Positions 27,150 to 36,689 of a stretch of DNA of 64,000 nucleotides are shown here, one piece after another; the stretch's first letter is position 1, and the number at the start of each line of letters is the position of its first letter. This DNA comes from Vreelandella songnenensis (GTDB taxonomy: Bacteria; Pseudomonadota; Gammaproteobacteria; Pseudomonadales; Halomonadaceae): NCBI RefSeq assembly GCF_003002925.1, contig NZ_PVTK01000002.1, positions 248,001-312,000 on the forward strand, given 5' to 3'. Below the pieces are notes generated by a model that did not search any database, was not told the origin of the DNA, and was given only the letters and a program-made list of their open reading frames with translations. A program made the position numbers and the translations under genes.

Positions 27150-28730
27150 ATGGTTGATAGTACTGCTACCCCCGTTCGTCGCGCGCTGCTGAGCGTTTCT
27201 GATAAAACCGGTATTGTAGACTTCGCCCGCGGCCTGTCCGAGCGCGGTATCGAGCTTCTTTCCACGGGCGGTACCTTCCGCCTGCTTCAGGAAAACGGCA
27301 TTGCCGTTGTTGAGGTATCCGAGCACACGGGGTTTCCGGAAATCATGGATGGCCGGGTAAAGACGCTGCATCCCAAGATTCATGGCGGCATTCTCGCCCG
27401 CCGTGGTCAGGATGACGCGGTCATGGCTGAAAACGACATCACCCCGATCGACATGGTGGTGGTCAATCTTTATCCCTTCGCGGCGACCGTGGCCAAGCCT
27501 GACTGCACGCTGGAAGACGCCATCGAGAACATCGATATCGGCGGCCCCACCATGGTTCGCGCCTGTGCCAAGAACCACGCCTACACCACCATCGTGGTCA
27601 ATGCCGATGACTACGCCCGCGTGCTCGAAGAGCTTGCCGACAACGATGGCAAGGTAAGCCGCGACACCCGCTTTGATCTTGCCGTCAAGGCCTTCGAGCA
27701 CACCGCCGGCTACGACGGTGCGATTGCCGAGTACCTGGGCCGCAAGGTCAACGAGAGCGACGCCACGTTTGCCCGTACCTTCAACCTGCAGCTAACCAAA
27801 AAGCAGGATATGCGCTACGGCGAGAACCCCCATCAGCAAGCGGCGTTCTACGTGGACCCGCAAGCGTCTGAACCCAGCGTCGCCACGGCCAACATGCTCC
27901 AGGGCAAGCCGCTCTCGTTCAACAACGTCGCGGACACCGATGCCGCCTTTGAGTGCGTCAAGGCGTTTGATGAAACGGCCTGCGTTATCGTCAAGCACGC
28001 CAATCCGTGTGGCGTGGCAGTCGGTGAAACGGCACTGGAAGCTTACGACAAGGCGTTTGCCACCGACCCCACCAGCGCGTTTGGCGGCATCATTGCCTTC
28101 AATACGCCGCTTGAAGCCGACACGGCGCGGGCAATCGTGGATCGCCAGTTCGTCGAGGTCATCATCGCCCCTGGGGTCAGCGCCGAAGCCGCCGCCATTG
28201 TTGGCGAAAAACAGAACGTTCGCCTGCTGGATGTCAGTGCCCACTGGCCCGGCGATGCCCAGGCGGCGTTTGACTACAAGCGCGTGAATGGCGGCCTGCT
28301 GGTTCAGGAGCGCGACCAGGGTATGGTCACGCGCGAGGAGCTGACCGTCGTGAGCAAGCGCGAACCTTCCGAGCAGGAGCTTCGCGACCTTACCTTCGCC
28401 TGGAGGGTCGCCAAGTTCGTCAAATCCAACGCGATTGTTTACGCCAAGGCGGGCCAGACCATTGGTGTGGGCGCCGGCCAAATGAGCCGCGTCTATTCAG
28501 CCAGAATTGCCGGCATCAAGGCCGCTGACGAGAACCTTACCGTTCCGGGCTCGGTCATGGCCTCCGATGCGTTTTTCCCCTTCCGTGACGGTATCGATGC
28601 GGCAGCGGCGGCAGGCATCACTGCCGTGATTCAGCCGGGTGGCTCGATGCGCGACCAGGAAGTGATCGACGCCGCCAACGAGGCGGGCATTGCCATGGTA
28701 TTCACCGGTATGCGTCACTTCCGCCACTAA
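27150..28730 (+). CDS. purH: Bifunctional AICAR transformylase/IMP cyclohydrolase
   Basis: Catalyses the last two steps of IMP synthesis. The 526-residue protein begins with the IMP cyclohydrolase domain (MGS-like fold; [42 protein letters not shown]). It continues with the transformylase domain (about 200-526) containing [26 protein letters not shown] (the conserved Lys-His pair) and [12 protein letters not shown]. Length is normal. The location after fis matches pseudomonads. A strong terminator follows. Confidence 0.98.
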   Translation: MVDSTATPVRRALLSVSDKTGIVDFARGLSERGIELLSTGGTFRLLQENGIAVVEVSEHTGFPEIMDGRVKTLHPKIHGGILARRGQDDAVMAENDITPIDMVVVNLYPFAATVAKPDCTLEDAIENIDIGGPTMVRACAKNHAYTTIVVNADDYARVLEELADNDGKVSRDTRFDLAVKAFEHTAGYDGAIAEYLGRKVNESDATFARTFNLQLTKKQDMRYGENPHQQAAFYVDPQASEPSVATANMLQGKPLSFNNVADTDAAFECVKAFDETACVIVKHANPCGVAVGETALEAYDKAFATDPTSAFGGIIAFNTPLEADTARAIVDRQFVEVIIAPGVSAEAAAIVGEKQNVRLLDVSAHWPGDAQAAFDYKRVNGGLLVQERDQGMVTREELTVVSKREPSEQELRDLTFAWRVAKFVKSNAIVYAKAGQTIGVGAGQMSRVYSARIAGIKAADENLTVPGSVMASDAFFPFRDGIDAAAAAGITAVIQPGGSMRDQEVIDAANEAGIAMVFTGMRHFRH

Positions 28731-28756
28731 AGCCCAAGGCTACTGGCTGTAACGCA

Positions 28757-28790
28757 AACGCCTCGCAAGCATGGCTTGCGAGGCGTTTTT
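28757..28790 (+). terminator. Intrinsic terminator of purH
   Basis: A perfect 14-bp stem (28757-28770 with 28774-28787, loop ATG) ending in TTTTT. It may also slow transcription arriving from the convergent gabD gene. Confidence 0.92.
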
Positions 28791-28816
28791 AATGAAAGCT
28801 TTCGCAGCTTTATCGG

Positions 28817-30274
28817 CTAGCCCAGGTCCATGCACAGGTACTTGGTTTCCAGGTACTCTTCCAGGCCCTGATGACCGCCCTCACGACCCAGACCCGACGC
28901 CTTCACGCCGCCAAAGGGGGCGGCGGCGTTGGAAATAGCGCCGGTATTGATACCTACCATGCCGTACTCCAACGCTTCGGCCACGCGCCACACACGAGAA
29001 AGATCGCGCGAATAGAAGTAGGACGCCAACCCGTACTGGGTGTCGTTGGCCATCTCGATGGCGGTTTCTTCGTCATCGAAGGGAAACACCGCGGCCAACG
29101 GGCCGAACGTTTCTTCCTTGGCGACCTTCATGTCTTCCGTGGCGAAGCTTATCAGCGTGGGGGTAAAGAAATTGCCGCCCAGCGGGTGCGGGTGGCCGCC
29201 CAGCAGCAGCTCGGCACCCTTGTCGATGGCATCCTGAACGTGCTCGCTCACCTTCTTGACGCCGTCTTCATCGATCAAGGGGCCGATGTTGACACTCTTC
29301 TGGGTGCCATCACCCACGTGTAGCTCACTGTTCATGGCAACCGCGAGCTTTTCACAGAAGGCGTTGATCACACTGGACTGAACAAGAAAGCGGTTGGTGC
29401 AGATGCAGGTCTGCCCGGCATTGCGGAACTTGGCGGCCATGGCACCTTCTACCGCAGCGTCCAGATCAGCATCTTCAAAGACGATAAACGGCGCATTGCC
29501 ACCTAGCTCCAGCGATATTTTCTGAACGTGCTCGGCGGCCTTGGCCATCAGCGTACGACCCACTTCCGTGGAGCCTGTGAAGGTAATCTTGCGCACTTTA
29601 GGCGACTGGGTAAGCGCCTCGGCAATGTCCGACGCACTGCCGGGTACGACGTTGAACACGCCACGCGGAATGCCTGCTCGTTCAGCAAGCAGCGCAAGTG
29701 CGGTGGCGGAAAAAGGTGTTTGGCTGGCGGGCTTTACAACGATGGTGCAGCCTGCGGCCAGGGCGGCCCCCGCCTTGCGGGTAATCATGGCCGCCGGAAA
29801 GTTCCAGGGGGTAATCGCGCCTACCACACCGACCGGCTGCTTGGTAACCAGAATGCGCTGGTTTGCCTTGGCGGCCGGGATAGTCTCGCCATATACCCGG
29901 CGTGCCTCTTCGGCAAACCAGCGCAGAAAGCTTGCTGCGTAGGCAATCTCCCCTTCTGCTTCCTTGACCGGCTTACCCTGCTCAAAGGTCATCAGCAGGG
30001 CCAGGTCGTGCTTATGCTCAAGCATGAGGTCGTGCCACTTGAGCAGCATATCGGCACGCTCCTGAGCGGTGAGCGAGCGCCAGGCGGGCAAGGCGGCATC
30101 AGCGGCATCAATGGCGCGCTCGGTTTCAGCCTTGCCAAGCCTTGGCATATCCCCCACCGGCTTTCCGGTGGCAGGATTGATGACGTTAATTTGATCTCCA
30201 CTGTCAGCGGCTACCCAGCTGCCGTCGATATAGGCAAAGGGGCAGTACAGCTGTGTCTCTTTCAGCGCTTCCAT
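28817..30274 (-). CDS. gabD: Succinate-semialdehyde dehydrogenase (NADP+), GabD type
   Basis: Aldehyde dehydrogenase of 485 residues that most likely oxidises succinate semialdehyde to succinate in GABA breakdown. The N-terminal Rossmann region, the proton-abstracting glutamate in SLELGGNAPF (about 255) and the catalytic cysteine in FRNAGQTCICTNRF (about 289) are present, as is the WNFPAAMITRKAGAALAAGC stretch typical of GabD. No GABA aminotransferase gene is next to it, so the substrate is inferred from resemblance. Glutarate or related semialdehydes remain possible. It is convergent with purH. Confidence 0.88.
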   Translation of the reverse strand: MEALKETQLYCPFAYIDGSWVAADSGDQINVINPATGKPVGDMPRLGKAETERAIDAADAALPAWRSLTAQERADMLLKWHDLMLEHKHDLALLMTFEQGKPVKEAEGEIAYAASFLRWFAEEARRVYGETIPAAKANQRILVTKQPVGVVGAITPWNFPAAMITRKAGAALAAGCTIVVKPASQTPFSATALALLAERAGIPRGVFNVVPGSASDIAEALTQSPKVRKITFTGSTEVGRTLMAKAAEHVQKISLELGGNAPFIVFEDADLDAAVEGAMAAKFRNAGQTCICTNRFLVQSSVINAFCEKLAVAMNSELHVGDGTQKSVNIGPLIDEDGVKKVSEHVQDAIDKGAELLLGGHPHPLGGNFFTPTLISFATEDMKVAKEETFGPLAAVFPFDDEETAIEMANDTQYGLASYFYSRDLSRVWRVAEALEYGMVGINTGAISNAAAPFGGVKASGLGREGGHQGLEEYLETKYLCMDLG

Positions 30275-30395
30275 GACAGACTCCTGGCCAAATGATGGCC
30301 CTGTGGGCTCATATTTACGCTTTCATGCTAAGACGAAACGTTACATTTGACCAAGTGTTTAGCAAACATCGCTGCCATGCAGCGCCTAGGCAAAC

Positions 30396-30947
30396 TCAGT
30401 TGATCAGCGTCAGAAACTCCTGGCGCGTTGCCGGGTTGTCACGGAAACCGCCCAGCATGACGGATGATGTCATGCTCGAGTTCTGTTTCTCGACGCCGCG
30501 CATCATCATGCACAGGTGACGCGCCTCTACCACGACGGCCACTCCCTTCGCACCGGTAACCTGCTGAACGGCATCGGCGATTTCACGGGTCAGGTTTTCC
30601 TGAATCTGCATACGCCGGGCATACATGTCGACGATGCGCGCAAACTTGGAAAGCCCAAGCACCTTGCCATCAGGAAGGTACGCAATATGGCACTTGCCAA
30701 TGAACGGCAGCAGGTGATGCTCACACATGGAGTAAAGCTCGATATTCTTTACCAGCACCATTTCATCGGTCTGCGACTCGAAAACCGCACCGTTGATAAT
30801 TTCCTCCAGCGACTGCTGATAGCCAGCGTTCAGGAACTGCATGGCCTTGGCGGCACGTTTGGGGGTATCCCGCAGGCCCTCGCGGTCCGGGTTTTCGCCA
30901 AGGGCCGTAATAATCTGGCGATAGTGCTGGGCGATGTCGTCGGTCAT
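30396..30947 (-). CDS. folE: GTP cyclohydrolase I (FolE)
   Basis: Converts GTP to 7,8-dihydroneopterin triphosphate, first step of folate and also of queuosine-type deazapurines. The 183-residue protein has the zinc ligands in [12 protein letters not shown] and HLCMMMRGV, plus [16 protein letters not shown] near the N terminus. The ATG at 30947 has AGAGG 7 bp upstream and was preferred to one 15 bp further out. It is zinc-dependent FolE, not the FolE2 type. The following 120 bp to gabD hold no gene. Confidence 0.96.
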   Translation of the reverse strand: MTDDIAQHYRQIITALGENPDREGLRDTPKRAAKAMQFLNAGYQQSLEEIINGAVFESQTDEMVLVKNIELYSMCEHHLLPFIGKCHIAYLPDGKVLGLSKFARIVDMYARRMQIQENLTREIADAVQQVTGAKGVAVVVEARHLCMMMRGVEKQNSSMTSSVMLGGFRDNPATRQEFLTLIN

Positions 30948-31189
30948 AGTAAGCCTCTTCAAAACGGTGCCAACGTGAACTCAGGTTAATGCCTTAAAGC
31001 CATCCTGACCTGCACATTGAACAGCCTTAAAAACAGTGCCTAAACCCTAAGTTCACACAAGGCACAATGCCCGGCAAATAAAAGGCTTATGTAACGTTAT
31101 AGGAGTGCTGTTAAGCGGTTGATGGGCGCATTTTAACGTACCTTAGCGCTATGTGGCAGGCCCGATGAGGCTTTTCGGACATGGCACCT

Positions 31190-32164
31190 TCAGGCAAGCC
31201 ACATTGGCTGCTCCAACTGCAGGGACTGCTGTTCCAATTGGCGAATATGCTGGTCCCAGTAGCCACTTTCCGCCATCCAGGGAAACGCACGGGGAAAGGC
31301 GGGGTCGTCCCAGCGCGACACCAGCCAGGCGCTGTGCCGGATCAGCCGATAGGCTCTCAGCGGCTCGATCAGCGTCATCTGCTCATGAGGAAACGCAAGC
31401 GACTCTTCATACCCTTCACTGATCTCGCTAAGCTGGGCCCGCCAGCCGTTCGGCTCATCCGTGGGCAGTAGCATCCAGATATCCTGAATCGCCGGCGCCA
31501 TCAGGCAATCGTCAAAATCTACCAGCGTGAACTGCTCATCGCGCCCCAATACGTTGCCCAAATGACAATCGCCATGGCAGCGAATCAGTGATGCCGTATC
31601 CAGCGAACTGGAAACCAGCTGGCGCTGCAGCTTCTGAATGACCGCTTCATAGGCACGGCGCTGAAACTTGTTCAGCCACTGGCTTTGCACCACACGCTGC
31701 TCGGCATCTGCAATACCGTCGGCAAGCTTCAGGCTCGCTCGATGCTCGAACGCTTTTTGATGCGATACCTTGTGCAAGCGCCCCAGCACTTCACCAAGTG
31801 CAAACAGGTGCGCGGGGTTATCAAGCTCTGGCGCCTGACCGGCGTACTGAGCAAACAGGGCAAAGCGAAACGCCTGATAGTGATGCAGCGACTGCCCTTC
31901 TTCATTGCGCCAGGGTGGCACGACCGGCACGCCCGCCTGCTCAAGCTCCTGCAAGAAGTCGTGCTCCTCCTGAATGGCAGCATCTGACCAGCGCCCTGGG
32001 CGATAGAACTTGATCACCCAGCGGCGCGCCTCGTCGTCACGAAACATCAGTACGCGGTTTTCATAGCTGTTAAGTGCAAAAGGTTCACCGGCAGGCCAGA
32101 ACCCTATGGACTCGGCCGCTGACATGACCGTATCGGGTGAAAGCGCACTAAATGGGTGTGACAT
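31190..32164 (-). CDS. srkA: Stress response kinase A (SrkA/YihE), RdoA family
   Basis: Aminoglycoside-phosphotransferase-fold Ser/Thr protein kinase linked in enteric bacteria to envelope stress and protection against programmed death. The 324-residue protein shows the ATP lysine in RWVIKFYRPGRW (near 51), the catalytic loop IRCHGDCHLGNVL (about 193) and the metal aspartates in LVDFDDC. AAAGGAG lies 6 bp before the ATG at 32164; a longer in-frame start is not needed. The family is usually next to dsbA, which is not seen here. Confidence 0.92.
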   Translation of the reverse strand: MSHPFSALSPDTVMSAAESIGFWPAGEPFALNSYENRVLMFRDDEARRWVIKFYRPGRWSDAAIQEEHDFLQELEQAGVPVVPPWRNEEGQSLHHYQAFRFALFAQYAGQAPELDNPAHLFALGEVLGRLHKVSHQKAFEHRASLKLADGIADAEQRVVQSQWLNKFQRRAYEAVIQKLQRQLVSSSLDTASLIRCHGDCHLGNVLGRDEQFTLVDFDDCLMAPAIQDIWMLLPTDEPNGWRAQLSEISEGYEESLAFPHEQMTLIEPLRAYRLIRHSAWLVSRWDDPAFPRAFPWMAESGYWDQHIRQLEQQSLQLEQPMWLA

Positions 32165-32195
32165 GAACCACTCCTTTGACCAAACGCCTATCTTA

Positions 32196-32912
32196 TCAAT
32201 TATTGCCCAGCGGCGTTCTTGCCACGGCCCACATATCCACCCGCTCGGCGCCGGCATCAAGCACAACGTCAGCCAGCGCATTGCCCGTTGCCCCGGTCGT
32301 TACCACATCGTCAACAAGCATGATGTGGGCAGGCAGCGGGTGTGTATCTTTGGCCATACGAAAAGCCCCGCGCAGGTTGGCCGCCCGCTCCTGACGGTTC
32401 AAGGTGCGCTGGGCAACCACCAGCTTGTGGCACTCAGCCTGCAATAGCGGCAACCCGGTGCGCCTGGACAACTGCTCAGCCAGCCACTGCGCCTGATTGA
32501 AGCCGCGCTCCCGGGCGCGCTTGGGATGCATGGGCACCGCCAGCAGTGCAGCGCCGGGGTGGCGCGGCATGGCTTTGAGCATCAGTTCGACCAGCAGCAT
32601 GCCGGCGCGGGGGAAAGCGTTGAACTTGAAATCGTAGATCAGCTCCTTGATGGCGGCCTGATATAGAAGCGCTGCCTGGGTATGAGTAATCGGCGGTGGC
32701 TCTTGCAGACAGTGCGCGCATAGGGATTGGTCACGTTCACGCAATGGGTCGGCGCAGTGTGTGCAAGGCTTGACGTTCCACGGCAACTCTACCAAGCAGG
32801 TTGTACACCAGCCCTGCCCCGGCTCGGTGCTCGCCAAGCAAAACGCACAGTAGCCCGGCAGTGCCTTGCGCAACGTTTTGTGCATGCTTTGCCAACCGGT
32901 TAATAACCCCAC
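32196..32912 (-). CDS. ComF family phosphoribosyltransferase-like protein
   Basis: Protein of about 238 residues with an N-terminal four-cysteine zinc ribbon (CAFC, CTTC, CTHC, CAHC pairs) and a C-terminal phosphoribosyltransferase domain with the PRPP loop IMLVDDVVTTGAT. ComF proteins support DNA uptake in Bacillus and Haemophilus; the GntX branch is linked to gluconate use. The GTG at 32912 is chosen because a strong AGGAGG (32917-32922 on the complement) lies 4 bp upstream. An ATG at 32966 overlaps the tRNA-Leu promoter and has no ribosome site, and an internal ATG at 32885 is also possible. Confidence 0.85.
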   Translation of the reverse strand: MGLLTGWQSMHKTLRKALPGYCAFCLASTEPGQGWCTTCLVELPWNVKPCTHCADPLRERDQSLCAHCLQEPPPITHTQAALLYQAAIKELIYDFKFNAFPRAGMLLVELMLKAMPRHPGAALLAVPMHPKRARERGFNQAQWLAEQLSRRTGLPLLQAECHKLVVAQRTLNRQERAANLRGAFRMAKDTHPLPAHIMLVDDVVTTGATGNALADVVLDAGAERVDMWAVARTPLGNN

Positions 32913-32959
32913 AACACCTCCTGACAGCGCTGATTCCATTGGCATATTGCATAAGAGCG

Positions 32960-32987
32960 TTGACATTTACCAACAAGTTGATAATAT
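32960..32987 (+). promoter_or_regulatory. Promoter of tRNA-Leu
   Basis: A consensus -35 TTGACA (32960-32965) lies 16 bp before TAATAT (32982-32987). This is followed by a GC-rich stretch (ACGCCTCG) just before the tRNA, as in stringently controlled stable-RNA promoters. Confidence 0.7.
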
Positions 32988-33001
32988 ACGCCTCGTCTTC
33001 T

Positions 33002-33086
33002 GCGGATGTGGTGGAATTGGTAGACACGCTAGATTTAGGTTCTAGTGCCGTAAGGTGTGGGAGTTCGAGTCTCCCCATCCGCACCA
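33002..33086 (+). tRNA. tRNA-Leu, anticodon UAG
   Basis: An 85-base class II tRNA including an encoded CCA. The acceptor arm pairs GCGGATG (33002-33008) with CATCCGC (33076-33082). The anticodon stem CTAGA/TCTAG encloses the loop TTTAGGT giving anticodon TAG, so it reads CUA-type leucine codons. The T arm has TTCGAGT. A long variable arm is present, as expected for leucine. It has its own promoter and a terminator at 33143-33173. Confidence 0.97.
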
Positions 33087-33142
33087 ATTTTAAGTTATTC
33101 CCCTTTTTATTTATCACGTGTAGTCATCAAGCGGTTACTTAT

Positions 33143-33173
33143 AATCGGTCAGCATCTGCTTACCGATTTTTTT
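33143..33173 (+). terminator. Intrinsic terminator downstream of tRNA-Leu
   Basis: AATCGGT (33143-33149) pairs with ACCGATT (33162-33168) around a 12-base loop, followed by TTTTT. Confidence 0.7.
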
Positions 33174-33277
33174 ATGCCCGCAATTCCCTTCCCGTTCAAT
33201 CAAGCTGACTTTCTGCAGACTTTAAGCTAAGTTAGCAGCTAAACATTTGCCAATTTGCCTTGAGAAGGATCTCAACT

Positions 33278-33907
33278 ATGGAATGGCTCAAAGAAAATGC
33301 CCAGGCAATTTCTGCGATCGGCAGCATCCTTACCCTCTTTGTATGGGTGTTCTACGCTCAATTACTCTATAACGGCTATGCGCGTCAACGCCGCCCACGG
33401 ATCATCATCAACCGAGGCAAAGGCGTCGGCCTTGAAGCGCTCTGTCTGATCAGCAACATGAGTAACGAGGCTATCTACGTTCAGCACCTGGTTGCGGTTC
33501 TGCATACCAAAGAGCGAAGCTATGAGCTTGATATCGTCGAGTATCAGCAGCAAGGCAATGAAGAGGATGAAGCTTCTTACAGAACCCATCAAGGACCGCT
33601 AAACTCAGGTGATTACCTGCATATCCAGTCCTTTAACTCCACGCTTGAACGGCTTACCGAATATTGGGATATAGGTCAGGATGTGCTCAGGCAGTCGGAT
33701 GTTCAACTGGAAATACGCGTCATTGCCATTTATGGTCCGGAAGACATGCCGATTGGCGCCTCGCGTCACTTCAAGCTTAACTATACCACTGAGCCGGTCG
33801 GCCAATTGATACCTACCCGGGTGGATACCCAACGAATGAACAGCCGCCGCGATCGCAAACGCGTGCTAGAGTGGGCTAAAAACATTGAACTACATAAAGC
33901 CCGCTAA
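33278..33907 (+). CDS. Uncharacterised single-pass membrane protein
   Basis: A 209-residue protein of unrecognised family. An N-terminal helix (about residues 12-35, AIGSILTLFVWVFYAQLLYN) is followed by a soluble domain rich in beta-type sequence (VGLEALCLISNMSNEAIYV) and an Arg/Lys-rich C terminus. The positive residues after the helix favour a cytoplasmic soluble domain. The ATG at 33278 has AAGGA 9 bp upstream. It follows tRNA-Leu and precedes another unrecognised envelope protein. No function can be assigned. Confidence 0.75.
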   Translation: MEWLKENAQAISAIGSILTLFVWVFYAQLLYNGYARQRRPRIIINRGKGVGLEALCLISNMSNEAIYVQHLVAVLHTKERSYELDIVEYQQQGNEEDEASYRTHQGPLNSGDYLHIQSFNSTLERLTEYWDIGQDVLRQSDVQLEIRVIAIYGPEDMPIGASRHFKLNYTTEPVGQLIPTRVDTQRMNSRRDRKRVLEWAKNIELHKAR

Positions 33908-33952
33908 CAGATCGGCCGGTAAAATTTTAATAATATTGATTCGGGATCACAC

Positions 33953-34948
33953 ATGAGAAAGTTTTTTGCCCTGGCATGCCTGGGCTCGTTATTGCTGCTT
34001 ACCGCCCAGGCATACGCCGAGGAAGAAGATAGCGACTTGCCTGACTGGGCAGAGGAGGAAGTCGAGCCCTTTCGTGCGCGGGTTGGCAACTGGGTCGATA
34101 ACACGTCGCGTAATATCGATGCTTTCTTTGGTGGCGATCGCTACAACGATACCTCTACCAATGAGTCCTATCTGCGTCTGGGCCAGGAAATCGACTGGAT
34201 GGAAGGTGAAGGCGTGGATGGCGATATCAGCGTTCGCTACCGGATCGATCTGCCCACTACCGAGGAACGCCTGCGCCTGGTCATCGAGAGCGACCCGGAA
34301 GAGTCCCAGGGTACATTGACCGAGCAAGGCTCCGGCCGGCTTTATAACGACCAGCGCGACCGGCGCAATTCCACCTTCGGACTTGACTGGCTTGAGGATC
34401 GCGACAAGCGCGAAAACTGGAGCAACCGCTTTGGTGCCGGGGTAAGACTACGCCTACCACTGGACCCTTACGTGCGCTTCACCAGCGAGCGCTTGTGGGA
34501 CATTGGTGATGGCCCCTGGCAGCTTGAATCGTTCAACCGTCTTTCCTGGTTCAACAACGACGGTTACTCGGCGCGTACCGAGTGGGATATCGGGCGGCCG
34601 CTTTCGGAAAACCGCCACCTTCGCTTCATCACTAACGTTCAGTGGCGCGAAGAAGAAGACACGCTTGAGTTCAGTGAAATCGCCGAAATCAACCAGCGTC
34701 TCAATAAACGCAGCGCACTACGCTACTCGGCCATTGCCCTTGGGGAGAGCGCTTCCAATCCGCGTATGACCAACTACTATCTGCAAACGCGCTATCGGCG
34801 AGATATCCATAAGGGCATCATGTTTGCAGATGTCATTCCCGAACTGCACTTCCAGCGCGAAGTCAGCTACGACCCGCGCTGGGCAATGACGCTGCGTCTT
34901 GAAATGTACTTCCAGCGTGAAATCAGCCGCGATTATTTCGGCCGCTGA
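33953..34948 (+). CDS. Uncharacterised secreted, probable outer-membrane beta-barrel protein
   Basis: A 331-residue protein with a clear signal peptide (MRKFFALACLGSLLLLTAQA, cleavage near YA-EE). An acidic stretch follows, then many alternating amphipathic strands with aromatic ends (for example VRFTSERLW, YYLQTRYRR, MTLRLEMYF), the pattern of an outer-membrane barrel. The C terminus is RDYFGR rather than a classic terminal Phe. The family is unrecognised beyond this architecture. A 16-bp stem terminator follows. A role in envelope structure or transport is an inference. Confidence 0.78.
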   Translation: MRKFFALACLGSLLLLTAQAYAEEEDSDLPDWAEEEVEPFRARVGNWVDNTSRNIDAFFGGDRYNDTSTNESYLRLGQEIDWMEGEGVDGDISVRYRIDLPTTEERLRLVIESDPEESQGTLTEQGSGRLYNDQRDRRNSTFGLDWLEDRDKRENWSNRFGAGVRLRLPLDPYVRFTSERLWDIGDGPWQLESFNRLSWFNNDGYSARTEWDIGRPLSENRHLRFITNVQWREEEDTLEFSEIAEINQRLNKRSALRYSAIALGESASNPRMTNYYLQTRYRRDIHKGIMFADVIPELHFQREVSYDPRWAMTLRLEMYFQREISRDYFGR

Positions 34949-34980
34949 AATCTGCTACCGAACTTGCGGAGAGCAACATT

Positions 34981-35019
34981 CGCAGCGCGCGAGGCTAACG
35001 AGCCTCGCGCGCTGCGTTT
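34981..35019. terminator. Strong hairpin terminator between convergent genes
   Basis: A perfect 16-bp stem (34981-34996 with 35001-35016, loop AACG) followed by TTT on the plus strand, between the barrel protein and the convergent reductase. Confidence 0.8.
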
Positions 35020-35031
35020 GCCTTGACCGTT

Positions 35032-35793
35032 TCATAAACGCAAACCGCCATCGCACTCGATAATACGCGCGTTGAAATAGTCATTATCAAAAATGAACGC
35101 AACGCTCTTGGCGATATCGCAAGGCTCACCCAGGCGCTTCAAGGGTACGCTTGAAGAGATTCTTTCTACCATGTCAGGACGCATGGCGGCGGTCATCTCG
35201 GTTGCGATAAATCCCGGGGCCACGGTGCCGGTGCGAATACCGTAGCGCGCAAGCTCCTTGCCCCAGGTGACGGTCAACGCATGCACCCCCGCCTTGGCCG
35301 CAGCGTAGTTGCTCTGGCCCATGTTACCCGCCCTAGAGATGCTCGATATATTCACGATCACGCCTTCAAGGCCCGCTTCGATCATCTGCGTGGCGGCTTC
35401 ACGGCCGCAGAGAAACACGCCGGTCAGATTGACGCTCATCACCTTCTGCCAGGCAGCCAGCGACATACGCTTTTCTACCTTTTTATCGCTTGCCTTGATC
35501 AATAGGGCATCATCGGTAATCCCGGCATTACTGACACAGCCGCTGACAGGCCCCATACGCGTGGCAATCTGATTGAAAGCGGTAATGACGGAGTCCTCAT
35601 CGGCCACGTTGACCACGAAGGCCCGTGCGTGGATGCCTTCTGCCTGGAGTGACAGCACTGCTTCATTCAATACCTGCTCATTCATATCCAGGAGCGCGAT
35701 GGATGCCCCGGCGTGACCTAATTGCCGGGCAATTGCCAGGCCCAGCCCCCGCGCTCCGCCGGTGACCGCAATTACCTTTTCCGCTAGTTGCAT
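35032..35793 (-). CDS. SDR family oxidoreductase, FabG-like
   Basis: Short-chain dehydrogenase of about 253 residues resembling 3-oxoacyl-ACP reductases. The NAD(P) loop [16 protein letters not shown], the NAG motif in CVSNAG, the catalytic serine in NISSISRAG and the YxxxK pair in NYAAAKAG are all present. The C terminus [13 protein letters not shown] follows the FabG pattern. It is not in a fatty-acid gene cluster, so it may act on another 3-oxoacyl or hydroxy substrate. Two adjacent ATGs exist; AAGGAG spacing favours the one at 35793 over 35796. Confidence 0.85.
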   Translation of the reverse strand: MQLAEKVIAVTGGARGLGLAIARQLGHAGASIALLDMNEQVLNEAVLSLQAEGIHARAFVVNVADEDSVITAFNQIATRMGPVSGCVSNAGITDDALLIKASDKKVEKRMSLAAWQKVMSVNLTGVFLCGREAATQMIEAGLEGVIVNISSISRAGNMGQSNYAAAKAGVHALTVTWGKELARYGIRTGTVAPGFIATEMTAAMRPDMVERISSSVPLKRLGEPCDIAKSVAFIFDNDYFNARIIECDGGLRL

Positions 35794-35974
35794 CATGTTC
35801 TCCTTCAGCGTTTTTCACTGGCACGCACCCGCATAACTCGGCATGCCGTTTTTATTTGCGTACTGATATGTGTGAGTACTGGATAGGTTAATTTAATCCC
35901 CCCACCCTGCTCATCGCTTGTTTTTTGCATGTTTGTCACAATAATGAGCCCTTACGCCTGTTACGGAGCCTGCC

Positions 35975-36484
35975 ATGCCAATTCTTATATTCATCTCTCT
36001 TTTTACCTTACTCGACTTCATACTGCTTTTTTCGATTGGCAGTCAAATAGGCTTGCTGACCACGCTACTGCTTGTGCTTGCAACAGGCGTGATTGGGCTA
36101 CATCTTATTCGCAAGGAGGGTGTCTCGACTTTCGCCCGCGCCCGTCAACGGATGAAGGCAGGCGAGATTCCGTCTCAAGAGCTGATGACAGGTGCCGCGC
36201 TCATCTTTGGTGGGGCGCTCCTGATGGCACCGGGATTTCTATCCGATCTGCTAGGCATTGCCTGCCTGCTACCCAGCGCTCGCCAGCTTCTCTACAAAGG
36301 GCTTGTCTGGCTTGGGCTTAAAACCAGCGTAGACACAAAGCCCCACACTCATGAGAAAACTCGCCGTCAGCAGCGTGCAGGGTACGGTGGCACCAGCACG
36401 TCAGAGACTGGTGGCAGTGCCGAAGATAGCAGCGTCATCGAAGGCGATTTTATCAGTCGCGATGATACATCAAGACGCCCTTGA
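35975..36484 (+). CDS. fxsA: FxsA family membrane protein
   Basis: Small inner-membrane protein of 169 residues. E. coli FxsA relieves exclusion of phage T7 by the F plasmid. Three or four hydrophobic segments lie in the first 115 residues, with the family segments LLTTLLLVLATGVIGLHLIRKEG and LLMAPGFLSDLLGIACLLP. A polar C-terminal tail rich in Ser, Thr and Gly follows. Its place directly upstream of groES-groEL matches pseudomonads. The normal cellular role is unclear. Confidence 0.92.
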   Translation: MPILIFISLFTLLDFILLFSIGSQIGLLTTLLLVLATGVIGLHLIRKEGVSTFARARQRMKAGEIPSQELMTGAALIFGGALLMAPGFLSDLLGIACLLPSARQLLYKGLVWLGLKTSVDTKPHTHEKTRRQQRAGYGGTSTSETGGSAEDSSVIEGDFISRDDTSRRP

Positions 36485-36535
36485 CCTTTGAACACCGATA
36501 AATAGCAACAAAAAACATTTTTTCATGGCTACCCC

Positions 36536-36563
36536 CTTGAAAGGACTTCCAAAGCCCCCACTT
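36536..36563 (+). promoter_or_regulatory. Sigma32-type heat-shock promoter of groESL
   Basis: CTTGAA (36536-36541) and CCCCACTT (36556-36563) at 14-bp spacing match the heat-shock sigma32 elements (CTTGAA and CCCCATnT). The start of transcription would be near 36570, giving a leader of about 150 bases. Confidence 0.85.
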
Positions 36564-36636
36564 TTTGAACCAGCAGACAGGCTTGGTGGTGGCCTATTGG
36601 CTGTCACCTTTAACAACGAAGACCATGAGTCTTCAT

Positions 36637-36689
36637 TTCTCGAGGGGCAACTCTCGAGAACATGGTTTAGCTATATGCCCTTTACGGGC
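36637..36689 (+). promoter_or_regulatory. Two hairpins in the groES leader
   Basis: TTCTCGAG (36637-36644) and CTCGAGAA (36653-36660) form a perfect 8-bp stem with an 8-base loop. GCCC/GGGC (36677-36680 with 36686-36689) forms a second small stem. Both lie between the heat-shock promoter and the groES ribosome site at 36703. This is not the CIRCE element. A role in mRNA stability or temperature sensing is possible. Confidence 0.5.

Noticed and set aside
33121..33131. TAGTCATCAAG downstream of tRNA-Leu, repeated at 13981-13991, as an attachment-site pair
   Set aside because: The repeat is only 11 bp, does not overlap the tRNA 3' end, and no integrase gene lies between the copies.
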